The notes: generated from the letters alone by a model not told the origin. Positions 54,339 through 63,625 are shown, counted from the first letter of the stretch. The stretch is DNA of 64,000 bases from Halorussus sp. MSC15.2 (GCF_010747475.1 NZ_VSLZ01000003.1:434001-498000), one strand, 5' to 3'. Program-made: numbers and translations.

Positions 54339-54563
54339 GTGGGCGGGAAAACGACTTACTGCGTTCGGCACCTCCGTTCGGACGTGACCGACGACTGCAC
54401 CTACTGCGGGAGCGACGTGTACGAACACGACGCGCTGTTCGTGGCGGAACAGCGAGGCGACGAGCGCGAACCGGCCGGGCAGTTCTGTAACTACGCTTGC
54501 CTGTCCGCGCACATCGACGAGGAAAATCTCGTCGAGGGGACGTGCTGCAGAATCGATATCTGA
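54339..54563 (+). CDS. Small zinc-ribbon-like protein, unknown
   Basis: A 74-residue protein with six or seven Cys: CVRHLRSD, CTYCGSDVYEHD, FCNYACLSAHID and TCCRID. CxxC and CxxxC pairs suggest a bound zinc. GTG start at 54339; a later start at the GTG before DDCTYC would remove one Cys. Many haloarchaea have small zinc proteins of this kind with no known role. It follows the thioesterase in the same direction by 122 nt and ends convergent to the alcohol dehydrogenase. Confidence 0.7.
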   Translation: MGGKTTYCVRHLRSDVTDDCTYCGSDVYEHDALFVAEQRGDEREPAGQFCNYACLSAHIDEENLVEGTCCRIDI

Positions 54564-54630
54564 GCGACGCGTCTCCCGGTGCGGGCGACGGAGTCGGTAC
54601 GTCTGTCCTCACCATCGCCGCCTCCGGCGC

Positions 54631-55693
54631 TCAGAACTCGTCCACGACCGGGATGCCCATCGTCTCGTAGTCGGTCATCGCGGCGAGGCGGTCGGGCACG
54701 TCATCCAGCGTCACCGTCTCGGAGACGACGGCGCTCGGGTCGAGCGTCCCGGCCTCGACCATCCGGAATATCTCGCCGTAGCGCGGCGGTTGCATCCCGA
54801 ACGACCCGATGAACTCGACTTCCTGCATCACCATCGCGTCGGTCGGGAGTTCGACGCTCCCCTGCTCCTCGCGCGAGGTGAGACCGATTTGAACGTGCTG
54901 GCCGCGCCGACGCAGACTGCCCACCGAGTTGCGACACGTCTCGGCGATGCCGAGCGCGTCCACCGAGACGTGCGCTCCGCCGTCGGTGAGTCCCTTCACG
55001 GCCCGCGCGACGTCGTCGGTCTCGGCGGCGTTGACGGTCGCGTCCGCGCCCAACTCCTCGGCCTTGGCCAGTTTCTCGTCGGTGAGGTCCACCGCGACGA
55101 CGTTCGCGCCGATGGCGTCGGCGATGTGGACTCCGGAGAGTCCCACGCCGCCACAGCCGTGGACCGCCACCCAGTCGCCCGCGTCCACGTCGGCCCGGTG
55201 GACGAGTCCGTGGAACGCGGTCACGAACCGACAGCCGAGTCCGGCCATCGCCACGGGGGGAGACGCCCTCGGGTAGGGTGACCGCGTTCTGGTCGGCGGC
55301 CGGGACGTGGACCTCCTCGGCGAACGCCCCCTGCGCGGCCTTGGCGAATCCGAGGGGCAGCAGGTTCTCGCAGACGTTCGAATGACCGGCGCGACACTCG
55401 GGGCAGGTGCCGTCGCTGAGGTTGAACGGGACGGCGACGCTGTCGCCCTCGCTGAGGCGCGTCACGTCCTCGCCGACTTCCACGACCCGACCGGCGGGTT
55501 CGTGGCCCAGAATCTGTCCTCTCGGCGGTTTCGCCCCTATCCAGTCCCAGTCGCCCTGCCACGCGTGCCAGTCGCTCCGGCAGATGCCGCAGGCGTCGGT
55601 CTCTATCACGACGCCGTCCGGGTCCGGTTCGGGTCGGTCCACGTCCTCGATTTCGAGGGGTTCGCCGTACTCGCGTAACACTGCGGCGCGCAT
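54631..55693 (-). CDS. Zinc-dependent alcohol dehydrogenase, frame-broken
   Basis: A medium-chain dehydrogenase of about 354 residues when restored. Zn motif GHEPAGRVVEVGED (His-Glu), CGICRSDWHAWQGD (catalytic Cys region), four structural Cys in CPECRAGHSNVCENLL, Rossmann motif VHGCGGVGLSGVH, and the end ETMGIPVVDEF. The ATG at 55693 fits the family start RAAVLREYGEPLEI. The frame breaks in the run of six G at 55255-55260; removing one gives LPEGVSPVAMAGLG and a continuous chain. It runs opposite to the acyl-CoA dehydrogenase gene with a shared promoter gap of 125 bp. Confidence 0.9.
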
Positions 55694-55790
55694 AGTCGGT
55701 ATCTTGCGACTCGGTACCACATAAATCTATGGCAGCGATGTAACCACCGCTCGGCGTTTTGGTTAACAGTATTCTAACTCTACCAAAAAT

Positions 55791-55800
55791 ACTTTTTATT
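55791..55800 (+). promoter_or_regulatory. TATA box of the acyl-CoA dehydrogenase operon
   Basis: ACTTTTTATT at 55791-55800, about 24 nt before the ATG at 55819, inside an A+T-rich block (55740-55800). Leaderless transcription is likely. Confidence 0.6.
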
Positions 55801-55818
55801 GGAAGGTGATGTACGGGT

Positions 55819-56958
55819 ATGGCATTTCGACTGTCAGACGAACAGCGGGCGATACGAGAGGCGGTCCGGACGTTCGGCGAGGAGGAGATAGAACCGGTCG
55901 CGCGGGAACACGACGAGGAGAAGAAGTACCCCGGGGACCTCGTCCGGAAGGCGGCGGAACTCGACTTCGTGGCCCCGTCCATCCCGGTCGAGTACGGCGG
56001 CGCGGGGATGGACACGCTGTCGGCCATCGTCGTCACCGAGGAACTCTGGCGGGCCGACCCCGGCATCGGGAGCGCTATCGGAAGCCGCGGGTTCGGGTCG
56101 AACATGATTCGGAAGTACGGCGACGAGTGGATGAAAGAGGAGTGGCTCACCCGCATCGCGTCCGGCGAGTCGGCGTGCTGTAGCTGTATCTCCGAACCCG
56201 CGCACGGTTCGAACGTCGCGGGTATCGAGACTCGCGCCGAGAAAGACGGCGACGAGTACGTCATCAACGGCAACAAGATGTGGATAACCAACGGTACCGT
56301 CGCCGACGTGGCCGTGGTGATGACCAAGACCACGCCCGACGAGGGCCACCGCGGCATCACCGCGTTCCTCGTCCCGACCGACACGGAGGGGTTCCAGACC
56401 GAGAAGATAGATAACAAACTCGGCATCCGGGCCTCCGACCTCGCGGAGGTCATCCTCGACGACGTGCGGGTCCCCGAGGAGAACGTCATCGGCGAGGTGG
56501 ACAAGGGGTTCTACCAACTGATGGACTTCTTCGCGTCGGGCCGCACCAGCGTGGCGGCGCAGGCGGTCGGGGCGGCGCAGGCCGCGCTCGACGCCGCGCT
56601 CGACTACGCCGAGGAGCGCGAACAGTTCGGCCAGAAAATCGGCGACTTCCAAGCTATCGAACACAAGCTCGCGGAGATGGCGACCAACGTCGAGGCGGCC
56701 CGGTCGCTCACCTACCGGGCGGCGTCCTACGTGGACGACGGCGACGACCAACTGGCGACGCAGTTCGCCAGCATGGCGAAACTGTTCGCCAGCGAACACG
56801 CGGTGGACGTGGCCGACGAGGCGATTCAGGTCCACGGCGGCGCTGGCTTCGTCACCGACCACCCCGTCGAACGCTACTACCGCGACGCCCGAATCACGAA
56901 GATATACGAGGGGACCAGCGAGATTCAGAAGAACATCATCTCGGACAACCTCCAGTGA
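55819..56958 (+). CDS. Acyl-CoA dehydrogenase
   Basis: A 379-residue flavoenzyme that makes the 2,3-double bond of acyl-CoA. N-terminal LSDEQRAIREAVRTF, flavin-binding CCSCISEPAHGSNVAGIETR and MWITNGTVADVAVV, EREQFGQKIGDFQAIEHKLA in the third domain, and at the end IQVHGGAGFVTDHPVERYYR with IYEGTSEIQKNII, where the Glu of YEGTS is the catalytic base. The next gene begins 2 nt after the stop. Together with the ligase and hydratase it forms a beta-oxidation-like set. Confidence 0.95.
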   Translation: MAFRLSDEQRAIREAVRTFGEEEIEPVAREHDEEKKYPGDLVRKAAELDFVAPSIPVEYGGAGMDTLSAIVVTEELWRADPGIGSAIGSRGFGSNMIRKYGDEWMKEEWLTRIASGESACCSCISEPAHGSNVAGIETRAEKDGDEYVINGNKMWITNGTVADVAVVMTKTTPDEGHRGITAFLVPTDTEGFQTEKIDNKLGIRASDLAEVILDDVRVPEENVIGEVDKGFYQLMDFFASGRTSVAAQAVGAAQAALDAALDYAEEREQFGQKIGDFQAIEHKLAEMATNVEAARSLTYRAASYVDDGDDQLATQFASMAKLFASEHAVDVADEAIQVHGGAGFVTDHPVERYYRDARITKIYEGTSEIQKNIISDNLQ

Positions 56959-56960
56959 CC

Positions 56961-57857
56961 ATGCCGGGACACGAGGAGTGGAGCGACCGGCAGGAGGCGA
57001 CGACCGTCTCGGTGGACGGTCACGAACTGGAGGTGGCGTACTACGATAGCGAATCCGGCGGCGCCTCGGAGAGTCCGAGCGGCGAACGCCGCGAGGACGA
57101 CCGACCGTCGGTCGTCTTCGTCCACGGCATCCCGACGTGGTCGTTCCTCTGGCGCGACGTGGTCCCCGCCGTCGCAGAGGACCGGCGGGTAATCGCGCCC
57201 GACCTGCTCGGTTACGGCAACTCCGCGATGCACGACGGGTTCGACCGGTCCATCCGCGCCCAAGAGGCGATGCTCGACGACCTGCTCGACCGACTCCGCG
57301 TCGAGACCGTCTCGCTGGTGGCCCACGACATCGGCGGCGGGGTCGCGCTCCGGTACGCGAGTCACAACCCGGACGCCGTGGAGCAGTTAGTGCTGTCGAA
57401 CGCGGTCTGCTACGACTCGTGGCCGGTCGAGTTCGTCAACGAACTCGGACTCCCGTCAGTCGCCGAGGAGACGACCGACGAGGAACTCGACGCCAAACTC
57501 GACTTCGCGTTCGCCGACGGTCTCTACGACGACGAGGGCCACGAGGAGTTCGTGACGGGCATGAAAGCGCCGTGGCAGTCCGAGGAGGGGAAGCTATCGC
57601 TCTCGCGGAACGCGGTGGCGACCAACACCAACCACACCACGGAACTCGACTACGGGGCCATCACCGCCGAGACGCTGCTGCTGTGGGGCGGCGACGACGT
57701 GCTCCAACCGGTCTCGTACGCCGAGCGCCTCGCGGACGACATACAGGACGCGGAACTGTCGGTACTGGACCGGGCCTACCACTGGGTCGTCGAGGACCGC
57801 CCGGACGCGTACCGCGAGCGACTCCGGTCGTTCCTGAGCGAAGGGGAAGCGTCATAA
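56961..57857 (+). CDS. Alpha/beta hydrolase with Asp nucleophile
   Basis: A 298-residue enzyme. VFVHGIPTWSFLWRDVVPAV is the oxyanion turn (HG), VAHDIGGGVALRYA holds an Asp nucleophile in place of Ser, as in haloalkane dehalogenases, haloacetate dehalogenases and epoxide hydrolases, and the end LDRAYHWVVEDRPDAY gives the catalytic His. The acid residue is probably in LLWGGDDVLQP. It follows the acyl-CoA dehydrogenase by 2 nt, so it is part of that operon. A role in a halogenated or epoxide intermediate is an inference. Confidence 0.88.
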   Translation: MPGHEEWSDRQEATTVSVDGHELEVAYYDSESGGASESPSGERREDDRPSVVFVHGIPTWSFLWRDVVPAVAEDRRVIAPDLLGYGNSAMHDGFDRSIRAQEAMLDDLLDRLRVETVSLVAHDIGGGVALRYASHNPDAVEQLVLSNAVCYDSWPVEFVNELGLPSVAEETTDEELDAKLDFAFADGLYDDEGHEEFVTGMKAPWQSEEGKLSLSRNAVATNTNHTTELDYGAITAETLLLWGGDDVLQPVSYAERLADDIQDAELSVLDRAYHWVVEDRPDAYRERLRSFLSEGEAS

Positions 57858-57882
57858 ACCGCTCGCGGGAAGCCAAGACCAT

Positions 57883-58410
57883 ATGACCGACGGAACGGAA
57901 TCACCGAACTGGAGTTTCAAGGACAGGGACATCGCCATCCTGCGGGAGTTGACGCGGGACCCGCAACTGTCCTCGCGAGAACTCACCACGATTCTCGCCG
58001 AGGAGTACGACATCGAGGTGTCCCACGTCACGGTCAGCGAGTCCATCCGGGAGATGCGCAACGAGGGCGTCTTCCGGGAGGCCATCATCCCCAACGAGGA
58101 GTACTACATCTTCGGCCTGTTCGAGTTCAAGTTCAACCCCGAGAACTTCGAGTCGGGGTGGCGCGACGCGATGGAGTACATCCGCGACGACCCCCACACC
58201 CTGTTCTACTTCCTCTCGGACGGCGAGTACCAGTGGAAGACCGTGATGATGTTCCCCACGCGGGAGGACGAGTCTCAGTGGATTCACGAGTGCTACAAGG
58301 AGCACGGCGACGTCATCGCCAACATCCGTAACTCGGTCATCCACAACGTCCTCAAGTTCGGCACCGACCCCGAGATATTCGACAGCCTGAACGGCGAACG
58401 CGCGGAGTAG
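57883..58410 (+). CDS. Winged-helix regulator of the acyl-CoA operon (Lrp-like)
   Basis: A 175-residue protein with an N-terminal helix-turn-helix (DRDIAILRELTRDPQLSSRE, then LTTILAEEYDIEVSHVTVSE) and a ligand-like C-terminal domain (YYIFGLFEFKFNPENF, PHTLFYFLSDGEYQWKTVMM, then NSVIHNVLKFGTDP). The DNA-binding part resembles Lrp/AsnC, while the C-terminal domain has its own style. The short gap after the hydrolase (25 nt) suggests that it belongs to the same transcript and senses an acyl-CoA or acid. Confidence 0.82.
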   Translation: MTDGTESPNWSFKDRDIAILRELTRDPQLSSRELTTILAEEYDIEVSHVTVSESIREMRNEGVFREAIIPNEEYYIFGLFEFKFNPENFESGWRDAMEYIRDDPHTLFYFLSDGEYQWKTVMMFPTREDESQWIHECYKEHGDVIANIRNSVIHNVLKFGTDPEIFDSLNGERAE

Positions 58411-58632
58411 CGGGCGTCGTCGAACAGCGTTCCGTCTTCGCTACTTGCACGACGCGAATCGCGCTACACCCGAACGTCGTCGTGACTCGCTCGAAACGAC
58501 GTCTTCCGGACGCCTCCGCTTTTCGCGTCCGACGAACCGATTCGGAGTACCGTGACCGCCGACGGCGGGCCGACAGCAGAGAAGGGAGAGACGAACGGTT
58601 GGTTCTGAGAGCCACACGTATTACGTCGTACT

Positions 58633-58642
58633 GATATATATC
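58633..58642 (+). promoter_or_regulatory. TATA box of the sugar importer operon
   Basis: GATATATATC at 58633-58642, about 50 nt before the ATG at 58688, so the mRNA should have a short leader of about 20 nt. The 277-bp gap before it (58411-58687) holds no other supported feature. Confidence 0.7.
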
Positions 58643-58687
58643 ACTCATAGATAGATTCAATGTTCGGACATAGGACCTACCTCGCGT

Positions 58688-60106
58688 ATGGAATCCACTC
58701 AGGACGGCGGGCGGTACGCAGGGAGTAATCGGCGCACGTTCATCTCGACTGCGGGGGCCACCGGTGCCGCGCTCTTGGCCGGATGTACCGGCGGGGGCGA
58801 CGGTGACGGAACCGACACGAGTAGCGGTGGCACGACCGTCGGGAGCAGTGGCGACGGGTCGGCCGCGACGACCATCAAGTTCTGGCACGCGATGGGCGGC
58901 GACCTCGGGAAGTTCATCGACACGCTCGTCTCAGACTTCGAGAGCCAGTCCGACGGAATCTCGGTCGAGGCCACCAAGAAGGGCAACTACCGCGAGACGC
59001 TCAACGCAACGACCTCGGCGGTGCAGGCGGGCAATCCGCCGGCCATCGCTCAGATATTCGAAATCGGCACGCAACTCGCATTAGACAGCGACGTGTTCAC
59101 GCCGGTCGAGGACATCATCCCCAGCGGTCGCATCAACTACGACAACTACCTCGACTCGGTACTGAACTACTACCGAATCGACGGGAAACTCCACTCGATG
59201 CCGCTGAACTCCAGCAACGCCATCTTCTACTACAACAAAGACGCCTTCGAGCAGGCCGGGTTGGACCCGGAGAACCCGCCCACCACGTACCGAGGCGTGT
59301 TGGACGCCGCCGAAACCCTGACCGGTGCCGGCGCGGTGGACAAGGGAGTCACGTGGCCGAACCACTCGTGGTTCGTCGAGCAGTGGTTCGCCGAGCAGGA
59401 CCAACTGCTCGTGAACGAGGAGAACGGCCGGTCGGGGCGCGCCACGAAGTCGTTCTTCGAGAGCGACGCCGCGAAGCGGACCTTCGACTGGTGGACGAAC
59501 CTCTACGAACAGGGGCAGTATCTCAACCCCGGAATCGAGGCGTGGAGCGAGGCCCAGCAGGCGTTCCTCACGCAGAAGACGGCCATGCTCGGCTACTCGA
59601 CGTCGAGCATCGCGCCGATGAAGAAGGGCGCGAAGAAGAACGGCTTCGAACTCGGGACGATGAAGCTTCCCGTTCCCGAGGGTCAGCGGAACGGCGTCGT
59701 CATCGGCGGTGCCTCCCTCTGGGTCCCGTCCGGACTCTCACAGGCCAAGCAGGAGGCGGCGGCCGAGTTCCTCCTCTGGCTGAACGAACCGGAACAACAG
59801 ACGCGATGGCACAAGAACACCGGGTACTTCCCGGTGCGAAAGGAGTCCATCAGTCAACTGGAGAGCGAGGGGTTCTACGAGGAGAACCCCAACTTCCGAA
59901 CCGCTATCGACCAGCTCCGCCAGACGAACGATTCGTCCGCAACCCGCGGTGCCCTCGTGGGGTCGTTCACGAAGGTCCGGACGTTGGTCGAGGAGGGCTA
60001 CGTGAACATGATTCAGTCCGACGACGTGACCGTCCAACAGGGTCTCCAGAACATCGACTCGAAGGTCGAGGACGCGCTGAAGGCCTACAACCAGAAGACG
60101 AACTGA
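58688..60106 (+). CDS. ABC transporter solute-binding protein (sugar/glycerol-3-phosphate type)
   Basis: A 472-residue Tat lipoprotein (NRRTFISTAGATGAALLAGC) with a Gly/Ser/Thr-rich linker, then a family-1 extracellular binding domain: IKFWHAMGGDLGKFIDTLVS, NAIFYYNKDAFEQAGLDPEN, GWPNH-like VTWPNHSWFVEQWFAEQD, and EFLLWLNEPEQQTRWHKNTG. The best match by pattern is UgpB/MalE-type proteins. The substrate cannot be told: glycerol-3-phosphate, oligosaccharides and laminarin breakdown products are all possible. Confidence 0.9.
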   Translation: MESTQDGGRYAGSNRRTFISTAGATGAALLAGCTGGGDGDGTDTSSGGTTVGSSGDGSAATTIKFWHAMGGDLGKFIDTLVSDFESQSDGISVEATKKGNYRETLNATTSAVQAGNPPAIAQIFEIGTQLALDSDVFTPVEDIIPSGRINYDNYLDSVLNYYRIDGKLHSMPLNSSNAIFYYNKDAFEQAGLDPENPPTTYRGVLDAAETLTGAGAVDKGVTWPNHSWFVEQWFAEQDQLLVNEENGRSGRATKSFFESDAAKRTFDWWTNLYEQGQYLNPGIEAWSEAQQAFLTQKTAMLGYSTSSIAPMKKGAKKNGFELGTMKLPVPEGQRNGVVIGGASLWVPSGLSQAKQEAAAEFLLWLNEPEQQTRWHKNTGYFPVRKESISQLESEGFYEENPNFRTAIDQLRQTNDSSATRGALVGSFTKVRTLVEEGYVNMIQSDDVTVQQGLQNIDSKVEDALKAYNQKTN

Positions 60107-60133
60107 CCGCACGGTCACCCAATCTACTTCCGC

Positions 60134-61027
60134 ATGACAGAGTTCACGAAGCCGTACGATTCGACGCTTCAGGCCGCACTGCTGTTGCTCCCGACGGTCG
60201 CGGTGCTGGTGCTGTTCCTGTACTACCCGGCGGTCCAGACGTTCCGGTTGAGCTTCTTCCAAACGCTGTTGCTGGGGACCAAACAGACGTTCGTGGGGCT
60301 AGAGAACTTCGTCGCGCTCGCGACCTCGCAGGAGTATCGAACGAGTTTCCTGATTTCGTTCCTGTTCGCGGGCGTGGTGGTCCTCGGCACGCTCTCGGTC
60401 TCGCTGTTCGTCGCGTACCTCCTGTTCGAGGTCGACGTCGGCAGTTCGAGCTATCTCGTCGCAGCCATCTGGCCGTACGCGCTCCCCACCGCCGTCGCGG
60501 CGACGGTGCTGATGTTCCTGATGCACCCCACGCTCGGCATCGTCAGCCACTACCTCGAAGCGCTCACGGGACTGAAACTCGACTGGTTCACGAGCGGGCC
60601 ACTCGCGTTCCTCGTGGTCGCGCTCGTCGCCATCTGGAAACAGCTCGGGTACAACATCATCTTCCTCGTCGCCGCGCTGAACAACATCCCGGAGACGCTG
60701 ACCGAGTCGGCCCAACTCGACGGGGTCGGTCGCCTCGAGATGCTGTACAGAGTGTACGTCCCGCTCGTCTCGCCGACGCTCGTGTTCCTCACCGTGATGA
60801 ACACGATATACGCGTTCTTCCAGACGTTCCCGCTCGTGGACCTCATGACGAGCGGCGGTCCCGACAACGCGACCAACCTGCTCATCTTCAAGCTCTACCG
60901 AGACGCGTTCGCGTTCAACAGTCTCGGCAAGGCGTCCGCCGAGTCGGTCGTCCTGTTCGCAATCGTGGCGATTCTGATGTACGTACAGCTGACCATCTCC
61001 GAGAACTACGCTCACTACGGAGCCTGA
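60134..61027 (+). CDS. Sugar-type ABC permease (UgpA/MalF-like)
   Basis: A 297-residue membrane subunit with six helices. The EAA-type loop that contacts the ATPase reads ESAQLDGVGRLEMLYRVYVP, close to the EAAxxDGAxxxxxFxxIxxP consensus. The start TEFTKPYDSTLQAALLLLPT is typical. It lies 28 nt after the binding protein and 2 nt before the second permease. Confidence 0.93.
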   Translation: MTEFTKPYDSTLQAALLLLPTVAVLVLFLYYPAVQTFRLSFFQTLLLGTKQTFVGLENFVALATSQEYRTSFLISFLFAGVVVLGTLSVSLFVAYLLFEVDVGSSSYLVAAIWPYALPTAVAATVLMFLMHPTLGIVSHYLEALTGLKLDWFTSGPLAFLVVALVAIWKQLGYNIIFLVAALNNIPETLTESAQLDGVGRLEMLYRVYVPLVSPTLVFLTVMNTIYAFFQTFPLVDLMTSGGPDNATNLLIFKLYRDAFAFNSLGKASAESVVLFAIVAILMYVQLTISENYAHYGA

Positions 61028-61028
61028 T

Positions 61029-61901
61029 ATGGCAACGGAAAACGAACACACGAGAACTCGGTTCGACCGGTCGCTCGTCGCGAAGGTGCTGGAGGACGGC
61101 GTAACCGTCCACGTCGCGCTCGCCGGGTCTATCCTCCTGATGGGACTCCCGCTACTGCTGGCGCTCGTGATGAGTACGCAGAGTACGACCGAAGTGTATC
61201 AAGTGACGAACCTCGGCGTCGGGAGCGAGGGACTCTCGAACTACGAGCGGGTTCTGACGGAGTACAACCTGCTACGGTACATGTGGAACTCGCTGGTCAT
61301 GGCGGTCCTCATCGTCGTCGGGAAGGTCACGCTGTCGCTACTGGCGGCACTGGCGCTCGTCTACTACCGACTCCCGTACGAACGCGCGGTGTTCGGGTTC
61401 ATCCTGTTGACCCTGCTGGTACCGGTCCCGGTACGAATCGTCCCGCTCTTCCAACTCGTGGCCGACCTCGGGTGGGCGAACACCGTCCTCTCAATCACCG
61501 GGCCGTACGTAGCGAGCGCGACCGCCGTCTTCCTGTTCCGCCAGCACTTCATGTCGATTCCCGCGTCGCTGGTCGAGAACGCGCGACTCGACGGAGTCGG
61601 GCCGCTCACCTTCCTCGTGAAAGTGTTGATACCGATGTCCAAGGGGATGATAGCGGGCGTGTCGGTGATAACGTTCATCTACGCGTGGAATCAGTACCTG
61701 TGGCCCCTAATCGTCATCAGCGACCAGAGCAAGCAGGTCGTGCAGGTCGGAATCAAGTTCCTGCAGGGTGCCAGCCAGTCCGGACTGACCCAGTGGGGTC
61801 TCATCATGGCGGGCGCGGTAATCGCGTTGCTCCCGCCGCTGGTCGTGCTCGTCGCGTTGCATCGACCGTTACTCGAAACGTTCGCGCTCCAACAGAAGTG
61901 A
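61029..61901 (+). CDS. Sugar-type ABC permease (UgpE/MalG-like)
   Basis: A 290-residue partner permease with six helices. The EAA-type loop is ENARLDGVGPLTFLVKVLIP. SLVMAVLIVVGKVTLSLLAA and the periplasmic-side VYQVTNLGVGSEGLSNY segment fit MalG/UgpE. It forms the channel with the preceding permease. Confidence 0.93.
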   Translation: MATENEHTRTRFDRSLVAKVLEDGVTVHVALAGSILLMGLPLLLALVMSTQSTTEVYQVTNLGVGSEGLSNYERVLTEYNLLRYMWNSLVMAVLIVVGKVTLSLLAALALVYYRLPYERAVFGFILLTLLVPVPVRIVPLFQLVADLGWANTVLSITGPYVASATAVFLFRQHFMSIPASLVENARLDGVGPLTFLVKVLIPMSKGMIAGVSVITFIYAWNQYLWPLIVISDQSKQVVQVGIKFLQGASQSGLTQWGLIMAGAVIALLPPLVVLVALHRPLLETFALQQK

Positions 61902-61907
61902 CCACCA

Positions 61908-63053
61908 ATGTCGCACATCACCCTCGACAATCTGACCAAGCACTTCGGCGGCGTCGAAGCCGTTCGTGGAATCGACCTCGAAGTCCGCGAAGGCGAGTTT
62001 CTGGTCCTCGTCGGGCCATCTGGCTGTGGGAAATCGACCACCTTACGGATGCTCGCCGGTCTCGAAGGCATTACCGACGGGACGCTCTCGATAGACGGAG
62101 ACATCGTCAACGACACCCCGCCGAAGGACCGGAGCATCGCGATGGTGTTCCAGAACTACGCGCTCTACCCACACATGACGGCGGCGGAAAACATGAAGTT
62201 CGGCCTGCAGTCCACCGGGTCGTACAGCGACGACGAGGTGCGACGTCGCCTCGATACCGCGGCCGAGACGCTCGGTATCACCGAACTGATGGACCGCAAG
62301 CCCAAGCACCTGTCTGGCGGGGAGCGCCAGCGCGTCGCCATCGGGCGAGCGCTCGTCAGGGAACCGGAAGTCTTCCTCCTCGACGAACCCCTCTCGAATC
62401 TGGACGCGAAACTGCGCGTTCAGATGCGGGCGGAGTTGCTCAAACTCCATCGGGAGTTGGACACCACCACCATCTACGTCACGCACGACCAGACGGAGGC
62501 GATGACGCTGGGCGATAGAGTGGCGGTGATGAACGACGGGCAAGTCGAACAGGTATCGACCCCACAGTCGCTGTACGACTTCCCGAACACGCGATTCGTC
62601 GCGGAGTTCGTCGGCGACCCCGCGATGAATCTGGTTCCGGCCACGGTGCAGGCTACCGGCGAGGACTACGTGGCCGTTCACAGCGGGTTCGAGGTTCGGT
62701 TACCGGAGCGCGACGGACTCGCCGCCGCCGCAGAGCGACAGGTACTGTTCGGGGTCCGGCCTGAGGACGTCGCTGTCGCACCGACGCTCGACCGCCAGAC
62801 AGCGGTGGGGACCTTCACGGGTGAGGTCGTCGTGCACGAACCGCTCGGCGAGTCGTTACTGCTACACGTCGATGTCGGCGGTGACGAACTACAGGTGAAA
62901 GCCGAACCGCGACTGGACGTACACCCGGGAGACGAGGTGGAACTCGGCGTCGACCCCGAGCGGCTACACCTGTTCGACGCGACGAGCGGCGAAGCGGTCT
63001 ACCACTCGACCGCCGGTAATCAGTCCGAACGACGACCGCCACTCGTGGAGTAA
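61908..63053 (+). CDS. Sugar-type ABC ATPase (UgpC/MalK-like)
   Basis: A 381-residue ATPase: Walker A GPSGCGKSTT, Q-loop VFQNYALYPHMTAAENMKFG, signature HLSGGERQRVAIGRALV, Walker B VFLLDEPLSNLDAKLRVQMR, switch His in TTTIYVTHDQTEAMTLGD, then a TOBE/OB regulatory domain (VRPEDVAVAPTLDRQTAVGT). The C-terminal domain marks it as the CUT1 group that serves carbohydrate or glycerol-3-phosphate importers. Confidence 0.94.
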   Translation: MSHITLDNLTKHFGGVEAVRGIDLEVREGEFLVLVGPSGCGKSTTLRMLAGLEGITDGTLSIDGDIVNDTPPKDRSIAMVFQNYALYPHMTAAENMKFGLQSTGSYSDDEVRRRLDTAAETLGITELMDRKPKHLSGGERQRVAIGRALVREPEVFLLDEPLSNLDAKLRVQMRAELLKLHRELDTTTIYVTHDQTEAMTLGDRVAVMNDGQVEQVSTPQSLYDFPNTRFVAEFVGDPAMNLVPATVQATGEDYVAVHSGFEVRLPERDGLAAAAERQVLFGVRPEDVAVAPTLDRQTAVGTFTGEVVVHEPLGESLLLHVDVGGDELQVKAEPRLDVHPGDEVELGVDPERLHLFDATSGEAVYHSTAGNQSERRPPLVE

Positions 63054-63187
63054 CGTATCGCGGAAACTCCTCGCCTCTGTCTGGTAGTTATTCGCCGAGT
63101 GTGAGCGGGTTAACTCGGCTGGTGCGGGACGGTCTCCCCCGAGACGAACTGTCCTTCGAATCCCCCAACGGACATCCTCGGCGTGTC

Positions 63188-63625
63188 CTACTTCACCAGC
63201 GAGAGCAGTTCGCACGACAGCACCGTCTCGTCGCGCTGGTTCAGCACCTCGGTCTCGTACCGGACCACGCCGCTCGCGGTCGGGTGGTCGCGTTCGTCCT
63301 TCTCGACCAGTTCCATCTCGACGCGAATCGTGTCGCCGAACTCGACCGGGGCCGTGAACCGGAGTCGGTCCACGCCGTAGAACGCCACCACGTCGGCGCG
63401 CCGGTCGCGGGCGCGGCGCGCGAGACCGGTCATCATCGAGAACACGAGCGCCCCGTGGGCCACGCGTTCGCCGAACGCCGACTCCGCCGCGACGGTTTCG
63501 CTGGTGTGGAGCGGGTTGAAGTCGCCGCTCACGCCCGCGAAGTTGGTCACGTCGGCCTCGGTGACGGTCCGCGACGGGGTGGTGATTCGGCGGCCCACGT
63601 CGAGTTCGTCGAACGAGAGGCTCAC
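63188..63625 (-). CDS. MaoC-like (R)-specific enoyl-CoA hydratase
   Basis: A 145-residue hotdog-fold protein. The hydratase motif is present: FAGVSGDFNPLHTSETVAAE (Asp and His in D-x4-H) followed by VAHGALVFSMMTGL. GTG at 63625 overlaps the PaaI-like gene stop by 4 nt, so the two are coupled. It adds water to 2-enoyl-CoA, giving the (R)-3-hydroxy product used in fatty acid or polyhydroxyalkanoate pathways. Confidence 0.92.
   Translation of the reverse strand: MSLSFDELDVGRRITTPSRTVTEADVTNFAGVSGDFNPLHTSETVAAESAFGERVAHGALVFSMMTGLARRARDRRADVVAFYGVDRLRFTAPVEFGDTIRVEMELVEKDERDHPTASGVVRYETEVLNQRDETVLSCELLSLVK

Noticed and set aside
59353-61104. 583-codon frame across the sugar ABC genes
   Set aside because: Arg-rich shadow in another frame of the binding protein and permease; the real genes have full motifs.
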